Source of the DNA: Mycogone perniciosa
Taxonomy: Eukaryota; Ascomycota; Sordariomycetes; Hypocreales; Hypocreaceae
Length of the DNA stretch: 64,000 nt
NCBI GenBank assembly: GCA_025331125.1
Contig: JAOALB010000036.1
Location: forward strand, 1 to 64,000
Direction: 5' to 3'
Shown: positions 1 to 12,283 of the stretch, piece by piece
Layout of the letters: each line of letters starts with the position of its first letter
Position numbering within the stretch: position 1 is the first letter of the stretch
Made by a program: the position numbers and the translations under genes
Notes under the pieces: model-generated
The model's input: the letters and a program-made list of their open reading frames with translations, nothing else
Database searches by the model: none
What the model was told of the DNA's origin: nothing

Positions 1-77
<77 letters not shown>
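1..77. repeat. (TAA)n microsatellite at window edge
   Basis: About 26 uninterrupted TAA units run from the first base of the window, so the true repeat may extend further left. A TACTCCGTA copy follows at 90-98. Confidence 0.97.
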
Positions 78-720
78 GGTATTACTCCATACTCCGTACA
101 GAGCAGTATAACGTCAGCCACACTCATTCACCTGCTCACACCATGCAGCTGCACAGCTCAGCTCAGCTGATGCGGTTTGTTGGTTGGTTCACTTCTCAGG
201 TGAGCGATACAAATATGTATCCTCTTATTATATCGCCACCACCAGCGTCGCGTTCGCCTTCCCGATCGGTATGTGATACGGCTACAGGTGCATATGGCCA
301 AGAATCTATTATCAACACCCATTACGAAGCACTATTAATATGAAATGCCCATAATTCTTATACGGAGTGCATTTTATACACATCTAATGCCACTTGAGCC
401 ATTTGAACAATTCGCAGCCAGTGTTGAAAAAAGGTGCAGTTGATGCCATTAGTTGAATCTATACTTTTTTATCGCCACTAGGCTGTAGTCTTTGCCCAGT
501 GTCTTTTCATTTCCCCATAATGCCGTTCCGTACCCGCCCATTAACCCATGAAAATAGCAAATAGAATAGCTCCCTTCCTATGCTTTGCCCCTCAGGGCAG
601 TAATAATGCCTCCTTGTTTTTTTGGAGAGCTCGTCCATCAGCTCCGTCTCTAAGCAATGCATCATCACATAAATGAATGCTACAACAGAAATACGCTCGA
701 AACAAAAGATCAAATCATAT
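78..720. other. Spacer downstream of GDH2
   Basis: No convincing gene. The right part must hold the 3' UTR of GDH2, which is read leftwards. One TACTCCGTA motif lies at 90-98 and a one-base variant near 361. The short open frames have no recognisable protein features. Confidence 0.6.
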
Positions 721-3700
721 TCACTGTCCGTTGACAGCCAGTTGTTGGACTTGCTCAGTTCCATCCTGGCTTCCCGCGATCTGGGCCATCTTCTTCGACA
801 TGCTATTCATCGTGTTAGTGTCTGTTTCTCCAAGGTCCAGATATAAGAGTGTACTTACAAGTCAAAGAAGGCAAACTGGCTGGGCTGGCTGCCAAACTCG
901 TAAACGAATCGGCTGGCCAGGTAGCTACCGAAGATAGCCCTCAGGTAGCTGTCGGGCACTCGAGAGATGATCGTGTCCAATCCAATCTTGTCCTGCAGAA
1001 GCTTGGGCAGGGCGTCCTTCAGCACACCGTAACGGATCTTCTCATTGTCCCAGAGATCAGAGTGCTGGAGCTTCTCATCAAGATCAGTGATGGCACCCGA
1101 CAGCTTATCAGACAGGACCGATCGTGAAATGCCCGTCTGCTCGTGCTCGCGCCAGATGGCCTCGAACTCAAGGCGAGCGTTCTCCTGAATCTTGGCCTGT
1201 ACCTGTCGGACGTAGTCATTGTAGAACTGAGGTGCCTCGCCAGTCTTGGAGTCGACACACATGTTGTCAACGAAGCCCTCGTCATCAAATGACAGTGCGG
1301 CCAAGACTTCGAGAGACGACGAAGTGACACCACCCTTGTTGGCCGAGGCGTCCTTGTAAAGGATGCAGCCAGCCGCCTCCAGTCGCAGCTTGGCGTCCTG
1401 GGTAATGAACAGGTTGGCACCCTCGACAATGTACGGGATGGTTGACTTGCCATCCTTGATGAGTCTGTTGACAGAAATGAGGTCGATCGACTCGGGTCGG
1501 CCACCGCAAGGGACGAAGGCATCCGTCATACCATTGTCTCGCAGGTGGTAGGTGTTACGGAACGACGTGCCGTTGTTGACAACCTCTCCGCTGGGGAGGG
1601 TAACATTGTTCTCCTCGCAGAGCACACGGTAACCATCCTTGGATAGCTTGGTCAGGTCGTACTCGACGATCATGGCACGCTTACGGGCAAGGCGAACAAG
1701 CTCATCCTTGTCCAGGCCATTGGGATCAGCCAACACACCAGAGCCGTCGACAACCGCAGTGTACTTCTCGTTACCGAGAAGGATTTCGTTGCTTCCCAAG
1801 TCACCATCGGGACCACCAGTCTGCATCTTCCGGACCGTGGAGGGATCCAGCTCAAGCTTGCGATAGATACCCTTGACGTACTCACGCACAGACAGAGTGG
1901 TCATGCCATACTTGTCGTGGGGGATGCCACCCAGCTTCTGGGACTTGCCAGTGAAGAAGGACTTCCACCAAGGAGCTCCTCGAGTCCTGGCGTGCTCAGT
2001 GGCCCAGTTAACCAGGTCAGCAGTGTTTTCATCAGGACCCATGAACAAGATCTCCTCCTTTCCATAGAGATCCACAATGGGGTTCTTGATGCCAGGAGTC
2101 TCGGCAGGAAGGAGAAGATCCAAGATACTATCAATGTACTTCTCAAACGCCTCGGTCGCCTTGTCTTGCTGCTTGGGGTCCAGGAGAATGACACCCTTGG
2201 ATCCACCCTCAGGAATATCCTTGTTCTTGCGCTGCTGGGTGCTAGCAAGTCCGTAGTTCTCGTCAAAGAGGTTACGCGCGTTGATGGCGTAGGCCTCCTT
2301 GCTGCGAGACTTGACGATACGGATACCGCCACGAGAAATGTCTCGGAAACGAAGGTGGAAGCCTCGAGACTCGGCACCAATGACAAGGAACATGCCGTAG
2401 AGAGGCTTTGGGTACTCGGCATCAGGCAAGAAAGAGGGATCCAAGCGGAAGCTGAGGGCAACCTTGGTGGGCGTGAAGTAGTTCGTCTTGAGAATGGCAT
2501 TGTTGAACACCCTAAATGCAGTCATGACCATCTCGTCGTGCTCGTTGGCCACCGTCGTGGAGATCTTGTCACGTAGCTTCTCATCGGTGAGCACCTCAAC
2601 GGCAGGAGTCGGTGCAATGATCTGCTTGTAGTCGGCACTGAGGTGGACGTTGGCGAAGGCGGCGTACAGAAGACGCACGAGTTCGGGGTACGACTGAATA
2701 ATCTCGAGGATGTAGTCAGGGGTGAAGGTCTCAGTACGCAGACGTCGCTTGAGCTTGGACAGCAGGGCTGCCTGAGCATTCTGCTTGGGGTCCAGAAGCT
2801 CTGACAAAGAGGCATACTCGGGGCCCAGACGGTTGAGGAAGTGCTGCACGAAAACCCACGCGGTGTGAGCGTAGACGGATTCCTGTAGACTCAGCTCACC
2901 GGTCGCGAAAAGGTGGTGGAACTTGTTCTGAGGCAGGCAGTAAAGGAGAGAAATCTCCTTGGTGATCTGGTGCATCGACGCATCCATAGATGGGAAGTAG
3001 CTATCAAGGTTGGAGGCAGGTCGAAGATAGACACTCATGATGGTGATGCCGTTGGAGAACTGCTCCACATACTTTCTGGAGCTGGTGACACCATAGTAAT
3101 GGTACAGGTCACTGAGGGTCGAGAAAATGCCACGGGCGGTTCGCGTGCGGAAGGCAACAACGAGACGCTTCTCAGCAGAGTCCTCGATGTCGTAGGCCTC
3201 AATGACAGGGCCTGTCCGGTTGACGGCAAGCTCAATGATCTCCTGGTAGATCTGCTTAGTGTTGGCAGTGGCCTTCTGCCAGAAGCCAGTGTCAGAGATG
3301 AGCTCAATGTTAGTCTCCTTGGGGTTCGTAGACTCGGGGCTCTGCTTGAAGTGGCACTGGTAGACGAAGTAGCACCGAAGGGTGGCCTTGGAGTTGGGGC
3401 TGGCGCCGATAGCAGCCGGCGAACGGAAAGTCTCCACGCGGTACTTGGTCTTGCCCTGATGATCCAAATACTTGGCCTCAAGACGAGACTCATATCGAGG
3501 TCCACTGACGTGACCCTTGCCGGGCTCACTTGTGTCGATGTAAATGGCGTGGTCATGTGCTTCCATGTCCAGGCGGATTTCTTCCTGCTTATCCTCCCTG
3601 GAGTGGGCGGCAACCTTGGCGGCATAGAGAGAGGTGATCTGGTTGGCAATGACTTCAGGAGTCTCAATGTGGAAGTAGACATCGTCAATGCCGAGCTGCT

Positions 3701-4067
3701 CGTAGAACCACTGGATCTGTTCATCAACCAGTGACTCGGGGATCCAGCCAGACTGCTGAATGATAGTCTTGACGGCCTTGATCTGGTCCACCTTGCCCTT
3801 GAACTCAGGGGCAACGTAGCCAACCGTACCGGACCTCAAGATGCGGTTTCCGTTGCCATTGTGAGGCAGAGGAGGAACACTGAAGTGTGTGGGCTGTGGT
3901 GAAGGGCCCCGGCTGGACTCTGAGTCCTCGCTCTGGAGCTGAGCCACAGACTTGGGCTTGGGAGGAATTACTGAGGCCATGACTGATGTGATGTCCTCAA
4001 GAGGATCTTGGTACTCGGGGAATCTGTCCAGAGCGGAAATGTTAGTTGTGTCAATTGCGACAGCCAT
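721..4067 (-). CDS. GDH2: NAD-specific glutamate dehydrogenase
   Basis: Large catabolic NAD-dependent glutamate dehydrogenase, which deaminates glutamate to 2-oxoglutarate and ammonium. Proposed structure is complement(join(721..802,859..4067)), giving 1096 aa, close to yeast Gdh2 (about 1090 aa). The single intron (803-858) has a GTAAGT donor, a CTAACAC branch site and a TAG acceptor. Without splicing the frame hits TAA inside the donor itself. The conserved active-site stretch with GGSKG puts its lysine at about residue 624, followed by the Rossmann-type NAD domain; the N-terminal half is the long extension typical of this class. The start at 4067 (MAVAID) is chosen because upstream residues in the same frame look like 5' UTR; an ATG at 4172 is the alternative. 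A GTGAGT donor near 5181 on the same strand hints at a 5' UTR intron. Identity is sure; the exact N-terminus is less so. Confidence 0.93.
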
Positions 4068-7000
4068 GGCTGATGTAGATGATAGATTAAAAGAAATAAG
4101 ATGGCAAAACAAGAACTGATGATGAGAGTGATGAGGAGTGAAAGCATCCAGGTTGTGAAGGGGATCTCGCAAGATATACTATCCAATTGTCGACACGAGA
4201 TAAGGGAAGTGACGACAATCGCCAGCCACATACACCATCGGTGCAGCAACAGTGTACATCATGATTCAATGACTCAGGGCAGGAATGAGAGGAGCAGATA
4301 CTCGAACCGAGATGAGACTCCGGGTTCCAGAGGTCTGTGAGCGAGATCTAACAGCAGCGCCACACTCGTGGTGTAGGAACAAGCTACATCGAAGCTATGA
4401 CAGGGGAGTCTCGTGATACGGCCAAGATTCCGGGGGGAGAGGAAACTAGCCCGGGTGGTTTGGTTTGGTGGATGGCGACCGGTCAAAGACAGATCTCCCT
4501 CACCGCTGCGGCCCAGAGCTTGGGCTACAGTTGCGATACCACCATACCCTGGTTCAAAGGCATCCGCCTTACTGCTTGGCTGGGATTGACGGGAATGACC
4601 GAGACGGTGCAGTTGGCGCTGCGAGGCGCTGGCACTGCAACTCCATTGTACGTACCTGGATTATTTGGTATAAAGACAGTTATCAGGACTTTGCAAATCC
4701 TGAAAGATGTCCGTTCCTGTGCGTGTCGATCAAGGAGACGGATCTAGTAAAATCTGTCCGATCTGCTAACTCAAGCTGTATCGTTGGTCGTTTGCTGTGT
4801 CCGCCCGAAATGTATTTGGCGGGGCACACTTGTTTGGTGGGGCAGGGGCGGCAAGATATGGGTGGGTGTCTCTGATAACAGATGCACGAGATAAGAGCTT
4901 CCCAACACGAAGGGATTGATTCGTATTCGTCAAAAGTTGGCTGGAGGCGTTGATAAGGAAGAAGAAAGCAGTGAGATTTTGGCTTTCGGGAGGAAGGCTG
5001 GGAGGAATTCAGGGAATTCTTTTAAGCGGCCGAGGGAGTCGAGTTCGTGACTGTGGCTGAACAGTTAGCCCAGGAACGAGGTACGATACGATAGGACACA
5101 GCTCCAGCCTCGGGAAGCTTAAGGAGCCGATACGATAGTGGGATGGAGGGCAGTGGCAAGGAGCTCCGATGGCTGTGATACTCACAATAGTTCTGTTGAG
5201 AGGCGTATGAAACCGTATTCCAAGCGCAGCCGGCAGGGAAGCAAGCAGGGAGCCAGGTAGCTGTTGTTGGGGCGGCAGAGGGAGAGGGAGAGGGAGAGCT
5301 GGAGAGAGGCAACGCAAGACCAGGCGGTGGGTTGGTCAGGAGTCAATTGGGCGTTGCAGGAGGACCCGATTGGGGATCGAAGAAGGCTGATTGATGCGGA
5401 TGCTACAGACAAGTCATTGCGCAGGGCAATCAGAAACAGAGACGCAAACGGCGATGCTTCCCTTAAGTACCTTTGGAAGACAATGCTGTTCGTGACTCTC
5501 TGACTTGTAGTTTTCGCCGTTCTCCAAATGCGTCACTTGCCAGCCGGTACTGGTGACCTCTGAGCTGCCCCTCCACTATACTCGCAGTGGGCCAAGGAGG
5601 CCCAGAACTGGAGCCCCTGGGTTTTTTAGAGACGGGTACGTAGATACGTACTGTACAGTGCTAATGGCAGATTTTTTTGGTTTTTAGTTTTTTTTTCTCT
5701 TTTTTTTACTAAACGTACGGCTGGGTGCTGGATCGCCTCACGGTTGGCCTGGCAGTTGAGATGAGAAAAAGGTCATATGACCACAAGAACATGCCAACAA
5801 ACATGGCAAGAAGATTACGTGGTAATACAATCAGCTGCTACCTACCAGGTACGTAATTTTAACTCATCAAAACGAATCCAAAAAGGGGAGAAGGTTCTGG
5901 ACAGAAAGACAGCAAAAGTTGCACAGTATCGTTTGTCCTGTAAAGGTATACTTACAATGCCGCAAGATGGGCAATGGGAGAAACAGGCAACTCGCGGCAT
6001 CGATCATGATCATGACCTCACCCAACCTGCATATGAGTGACTGGTATATTACCAAATCGCAACCCTCCGCTAGACCGTAACAGGAAGCACGAGTGGTCCT
6101 GGCGTCTGGTACCTGACCGTTCAGCGATCAGGAACCAGTTTTGGGCTGCATCCCGCTGACAGCCTTCTTGCGCCGTTGTGCAAATCACAAACTGGTTGTG
6201 CTCTGTATTGCAGGGGCGGCTATTCAAGGTTCTGCAGCTAGCAATTTTTTCTTCACTTTCCCATTCTTTCTGTACTTCTTCAGAACTAAGCCTCATTCGT
6301 CCCACGTTGTGTTTTGATTTTTGGCCGTCTATCCTTGCCCGTTCTGCTGCAAGTCATCACCAGACTCGTCTCTGGTCATAAGACGAATGCTACGGTACAT
6401 GCGGTTCCCCTTGTTTCGCCCTCTGGTCTATGTATCTTCAGCGGCCCATAGAGCCACCGCATTGATCGGCTTTCATTCGTATGAGTTGTGTAATGTGATG
6501 CCATGCTGACGTGCGCCATTTCACAAGATCCTGGGCTCGAAATACCTACCTGGGAGCCGCACAGCCGAATGAATCACAAAGGAACAAATTCTTGGACATT
6601 TTCTATGAGGATAGCACCGGCTCCTGTGGTGTACGGGGTAGGTACTACTTGGCACTATTCGTTGACATCGTCTTCAAGGCTATCAACTCCGATGTATGTA
6701 CTGTACAATAGTACCTATTTGGGGTAAAAGTGACATCTATACCTTTTAATATGTATTACGTCGTTTTTTAATTGTTTTACTTTATTCCTAATGAATCGAA
6801 TCGTAGCGATGCAAGGCTAAATTGATCAAGTGAAAAAAAGAATACATTGCGCAACGGCTTCCTTGCAGACATCTGGTATGTACCCGGGTAGCTGAGCCCT
6901 TTCTCTTCGTCAGGGTAGACAAATTTCGCCTCCAGAAAAGGCCACCTGACAACGCCGCCTCCACAACGCGCGTGGCCTAGTTTGCTTTTTTGTATTTTGT

Positions 7001-7738
7001 ATTCTCTACGAGTGCCCGTTCGTCTATACCGCTTCTTCAAAATGCGGTAATTGATACTTTCAAACCACTTAAGCAACAAGCATGCCCCCAAAGCTAGCAA
7101 AGTAGATACAAGGTACTCATACGAGAGGACTTGTCGATGAGACCAATACGGAGTACTGCGGGTAGCATTGCTCCGTGCCCTAGGAATGCATGTTCGAGTA
7201 CTCCGTACTCCGTACGTACAATGCAACTTCCACTAGGTTTTCAGCCATGGCCCCATTCAACAAACCCGGATACAGGTCCCGAAGAAATGCTCCTTGCTCC
7301 CGTTTGGCGAGACCCAACGACATATGCGGGGGGTTAGTACGAGTAGTCGTACTACTCCGTACAAGCATCGAATTGACACCTCACCTGTCTGGCAGGACGG
7401 ATAGCGGGTCAATCGATAGGCGTAGTTGACCACGAGGTACAATGCAGGCATAATATAGTGAAATGGTCTTTCCAATATGCGACACGAGCCAGATTGTGTG
7501 GCACCTCATCTCAGTTGAAGATTTTTCTCAACCCCTTACGAGTAGGTACCTGGCTGTACAACGCACAATGTATACACTGAAAACCAGTTGCCCAACTGGA
7601 ACCATTCCCCATGGAAAGCCAATAAAAGCGTGGAATATTTTGGAAAGAATTCGACGGCTAGGATCTATTCAGTAACTAAACAATGCCACTTGTACTTCGT
7701 ACATACATACATACGCATCTCGGGCTGTGGAGGCCCCA

Positions 7739-7873
7739 CCTCCGGTCCCCCGTCGGAGGAGGGGCGGCCTCATCGGCTGACCCCACCAAAATGGGGAGCC
7801 GATGGCCGGCAGCCCCGAAAGGCCATTTCTATTACCCCCAGGTTTCTCAGCCTGCCGTTTCCATTACCCCCAG
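7739..7873. repeat. GC-rich hairpins and a local direct repeat
   Basis: CCTCCG (7739-7744) pairs with CGGAGG (7754-7759). CATCGGCT (7771-7778) pairs with AGCCGATG (7797-7804), and inside it CCCCA (7781-7785) pairs with TGGGG (7792-7796); together they form a 13-bp stem with a 2-nt bulge and a 6-nt loop. Just right, TTTCTATTACCCCCAG (7826-7841) recurs with one change at 7858-7873. This may be a remnant of a small mobile element or a structured RNA. No coding frame supports either reading. Confidence 0.7.
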
Positions 7874-8483
7874 TTTACATGATGGCGCAGAAACGGAGGG
7901 TCCCAACTGTTGGACGGCCATTTCCATCTTGTTTTTTACATTCTTGGTGCTGAAACCCTCGTCTTGATTGCTCTGCTGCCTACGGATACTAATACTGTGC
8001 ATGCTAATTAGTATGCATCTCCTGCTTGATATGCATTGTGTCTGCAGTTACTTTGTGAAACATCCAGCCAACAATAGCCCGCTATGCGAGCCACGGAATG
8101 ATTTCCAGCTGGATCTTTCTCCTCACCTACAGAACTAATACATGCATATATTGTAGTACCTACATACGGAGTACAGCTCGAGACTATTGCCTGAGTGGGC
8201 TCTGTTTCCGTGACTCATGCAAGGATCTCCAACTATTACTACCTCCACAGTCTCAAATCCCCCTTGAACAAAATCCCCCCTTTTGGAGAAAAGAGCCCAA
8301 AGTCGGGGCAACACAACACTATCCTACGAGTACCACTTAGTACTTCGTAGTATGTACATACGAGCGGGCATGGATATGCATACCTGCTCGTATGGAAGCA
8401 ATCCAGAAACACGCCCGTCCAATCGCAGCATCCTTGGCAAAACCACCGCTGTGGCCACGTCGTAGCAAATCGTTTCGACCCTG

Positions 8484-8521
8484 CCTGCACCTGCACCTGC
8501 ACCTGCACCTGCACCTGCACC
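8484..8521. repeat. (CCTGCA)n microsatellite
   Basis: About six tandem copies of the hexamer, in a spacer. It is not part of any supported coding region. Confidence 0.95.
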
Positions 8522-11123
8522 CCGCTTCCTTTCTCTCGCCCAGCTATCTATTCCTTGCCCGCCTAGGGGGCACGGCGCCAAATGAAATCCGAAGGGGGGC
8601 GTGTGTGTGGCTCTGTTAAGCCCCAGTCCAGTCCACCGTCGGCACTGTATCATCACGAGGACGGCAGAAAAAAAAAGGGCGAATGCTTCAAAACAAATCT
8701 TGCAATGTATGTATTACTACTACCGGTCGTTTTTTGCTAGTCACGATGGTCGTGCAATGGCCTCTGTTCCCCAGGTTTTTACGTACAAGTTTACTTCGTA
8801 AAGCACCTCATCTTACCATTTCTGCACGCCACGCCACCCACCCCCTTTTTCGTCCTTCTCTTCCATTCTACGGGTAGTACTGGTCTTGGTAGTACTTTAA
8901 TAGTAGTATTACAATTAGGTATACGTGCTCCATTGTCTAAACTAGTATTTGCCGTCCCCAGATTCTTTTTTCTTACAAGATTATTATGTGGTGCAAAATT
9001 TGGTGGATTTCTATTTTTGTAACAAACAAACCTGTCCTCTAATGTGGCGTCGGTCCCTGGATGATGCACCGCCACTCCGCGAGCAAACCTCCGGATGCCC
9101 CGAGTCTCTTTGGCCCGGCTTGCTTCCCACAAAACGCTGTTTAGGCTTGCATAACCACTGTTTTTGGGTAATTTTCCGGAGGTTTTAAAGTCTTAGGGCC
9201 GGTGAAGGGGCGAGATGCAATGCTCACCCGCCGCGACACCGATACGATTCGGAACATACCCGTGTACGGAGTACTCGTCGTTCAGCTATGGCTACCTAAG
9301 GGGGAGAGCCCTAGGGCGGATTGGGCTCTTTTTTTGCCCCCTTGTTTTGAAGACATCGTGAAGGTGATCATGGGACCTCGAATCGAATTTCCCAGCCTAA
9401 ATGACGGCGGTGTGAGTTGAAACGAATCCCTTGCTCTTACTCCCCGACAACTTTTTATGTAAATAATTGGGGTAGTACGAGACGGACACGATGGCAACAC
9501 ACTGCGTAATAGTAATACTACTTCGTACTCCGCAAACACCGGTTGATTCATGTCATGCTTACCATTAGGTCTTGCGTGTATGGGGTACCAGATACCTTGC
9601 TTTTCGTATGCATGTAGAACCCCATCTGTCAAACCCAGAAGAAGGCAACACCCACTGCCCCATATCCTGACGAACCCAACGCTCTTGGGGCCGGCCCATG
9701 GCATTTGGGTTTTGTTTTTGTTTTTTACACTTCCTCAAGTTTGTGCCAATCTAATTGCCCACAGCGGTGTGCATAGATAGACACGTGTTTCCTTGGGGTG
9801 GTTTTGCCCTTGCGCCATGCACGTAGCACGGCATGATAGCATAGCCCTTTGCCAAGCTAGTAAGCTGTGCTGAGTGAGTACATACTAATACGGAGTACTT
9901 CGTACGAAGAATGCTTTATTGACAGTAAGCATTGAGTACACGAGGTTTTGGTGCTTCCACAACCATGCCGCTATGACAACGGACTGACCGAAATACTCGT
10001 ACTTGGATGCCGGACAAGAAGTGAATTCAAAGTCCGACTTTCTTGACGAGTCGTCCTAACCGGCAGTGGCGGAGAGGAATGCAGATAGTAGATAGATATT
10101 GACCAATGGGTCTATCAACTCGCCGGGAGATAAGTGTCCGTTATCTGTTGGCCACTAAAGGATCATCCATGTTAATGGCATTTCCTAATAATAGGAATAT
10201 GTGGTATGTAGAAACAAGCGAGGCTCTTATCTTCCGGGCAGAGATCGAAGATTTTTTTAACCGTCTCCAATTGGTTTACGCCTACCCTAATGTTTGCCAT
10301 GTCAAAGTGGTAATAATCGTCATTATATTGTCAAAGCATGTGGTGAACCTTAGCATCACAAGCTAATCCTGGAAATTATCCAACAAATTGAGAAAACCGC
10401 CTCGGTCCTTTTTTTCATCATTGTCTCTTAGCAGAGGGAGATACGAATGATATTGAAAGGCCAATGAAACAGATATCATGTGCGGTAATGACGTTACAGC
10501 CTTTCTGACTCATTAGCCAGATTTCTGCATTTGGCAGGGGACCTAGCGGAGAATTGAGATTGATTATTTGGGTAGTACCAAAGAATTGTTTTCTTCACGA
10601 AAACTACTGACATGGTGCAAAGAATCTCGAGAAATTATTTACGTGATAGCAGATGTTCCTTTTTATCCCATCTCGTTATTCTGGTCCTATAGCCGTTCGA
10701 GAGCAACCTCGAAACCTGCTCACGTGACACTTGCGATATCTTCGGCTAAACCACCAAGATCCAATCCCGGAACATGGATTGCGGGACCTCTGCGAGAACG
10801 TCAAAAAATTTGACGCCGAAATCGTGACGCAGCATCGCACCGAACAAGTATTGAGGCACTATCGATACTCACTGCCAACTACACACGAGGACTTGGCTTT
10901 ACACCACGACTCATAACCTCGAGTCTTGACTTCTCCCTCGGGACTTGAAAGTTTCCGCACAAAAAAGCGCCTTATCGCCACTAGATAGCGATAGCTTTTT
11001 GTGGTCTTTATATCCCTATCAGTTTGCGCGCAGGGCATCTTCGACAACTTGCTCGGTGGCTACCAAGCTCGTTTCAACGCCAATCTTGTCCTCCCTCATA
11101 TAATATCTATATAATCTTTCAAA

Positions 11124-11648
11124 ATGGTTACCCTCACCGAAGTCGAGGACGAACACTTCCAGAATGTCCAGCCTGGCCCTGAGATGGACGATGAGGACTT
11201 CACTGACACTGGTTCGTCCGCCTTGCTTTAACCCACACCAAAATCGCATTGATATTGACACGAAGCCCCCACAGACTCTGAAATCTCCAACGAGTCCGAC
11301 TTCGACCCCTTAGAAGAGACGCTCGCCGACCGTCTATACGCTCTCCGCGACATCATCCCCCCCACCACAAGAGGCTGGGTCTCCAGCCGCGTCAACGCCG
11401 TCACCAGCACAGCCTGGAACGTCCTCTCCTTTGGCGGCAAGAGCGCTTGGGTCATCACCACCTCGGCGCTGTTCTTCGGCGTGCCCTTTGCGCTGTCCTT
11501 TGCCGAGGACCAGCAGCTTACTGCCATGGAGCAGGAGTATAACATGCGCCAGACGGGCGGCGAGTTGCTGACTGCTGGATCAGAGCAGAGCACGGCGGAC
11601 CAGGTTAGTGCTGCTCTGGGAGAGAACCAGGCCAAGCCTGCGCTGTAA
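11124..11648 (+). CDS. TOM22: Mitochondrial import receptor subunit Tom22
   Basis: Central receptor of the TOM complex in the outer mitochondrial membrane, which receives presequence and carrier proteins from Tom20 and Tom70. Structure is join(11124..11211,11275..11648), 153 aa. The intron at 11212-11274 has a GTTCGT donor and CACAG acceptor; splicing in phase 1 restores the conserved acidic run. Residues 1-55 are very acidic (the presequence-binding cytosolic face). Residues about 87-105 form the single membrane helix, and a short polar tail faces the intermembrane space. Length fits the family (yeast 152 aa). It is transcribed toward the deaminase gene 635 bp downstream. Confidence 0.92.
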
Positions 11649-12283
11649 AGAACGCATGGCGAGGCGGGGTGAGGGGTTTAGCAGGGGGTTTGGGTGGTGA
11701 TATATAATGACCGACTTATCATGAGGGCCGGCAAAAATGATCGGGGCTGTTGAAATAGACATGCCCCATTCTTGTACAATATCGGGGAAGGGGTGGCACT
11801 GTGCCATGGCCATATATATTGCCCACTTTGATGACCATAGTGGCGTGTGGCATGCTTGAGATGCAAAAAGGACATGGAGGGGGCTGTGATATAAAGCGAT
11901 CTCATCTCCGGGACGGGTGTATTCACATGTATTCTGTTATGACTAGACTTTGATTCTTGACGATGTACAATGTGAGCATATATCCAGACTTGGACTGGCG
12001 CATGTAGATGTATAGCACGAGACATGGGCCGCCGTTTTTGCCGAATCATATCTCTTCTGGAGGACTTGTTCATGATAGGTTCGTTCTGGCACTGAGCTAT
12101 TACTATTGAAGGCGGTATTGCCTTTCACAGCTGCAGGTTTCACTCTCAGCGTATGGGGTACGAGATGACGTGGCTCCAGCACTAAGAGTCATCTTGCTCC
12201 TCTTGATCTTCTTGCTCCTAATGTTCCTCTTGCTTCTTGCATCACACTTTACATATCTCGGTCACACTGATATCCAGTTAATA
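11649..12283. other. TOM22 to deaminase intergenic
   Basis: Tandem-oriented spacer holding the TOM22 3' UTR and the deaminase promoter. I see no gene and no motif of the TACGGAGTA family here. Confidence 0.6.

Larger units (their letters stand above)
7147..9904. repeat. TACGGAGTA-family motif cluster A
   Basis: TACTCCGTA/TACGGAGTA copies lie at 7147, 7199, 7206 (overlapping the previous one in a 7-bp tandem), 7353, 8165, 9265 and 9889. The sister form TACTTCGTA/TACGAAGTA lies at 7693, 8341, 8792, 9519 and 9896. No gene lies in this interval. Function unknown. Confidence 0.9.
4068..11123. other. 7 kb gene-free spacer (GDH2 promoter side to TOM22 promoter)
   Basis: The left 1-1.5 kb should be GDH2 5' UTR and promoter. 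It contains a (GAGGGA)-like purine run near 5278-5300 and T-rich tracts at about 5671-5709. From 7.1 to 9.9 kb the spacer is studded with TACGGAGTA-family motifs. It also holds a GC-rich hairpin block (7739-7873) and a CCTGCA hexamer repeat (8484-8521). The longest open frames (149 aa on minus at 6777-7226; 140 aa on minus at 9282-9704) show no recognisable domain or codon pattern, and I do not call them genes. Confidence 0.6.

Noticed and set aside
1917..3734. Long open frames (219 and 273 aa) on the plus strand opposite GDH2
   Set aside because: They mirror the strong codon bias of GDH2 on the other strand. They show no domain, start context or splice logic of their own.
6777..7226. 149-aa open frame on minus in the large spacer
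   Set aside because: No recognisable domain, biased low-complexity sequence, and it overlaps TACGGAGTA motifs; likely chance.
9282..9704. 140-aa open frame on minus
   Set aside because: No family resemblance or splice context; composition looks non-coding.
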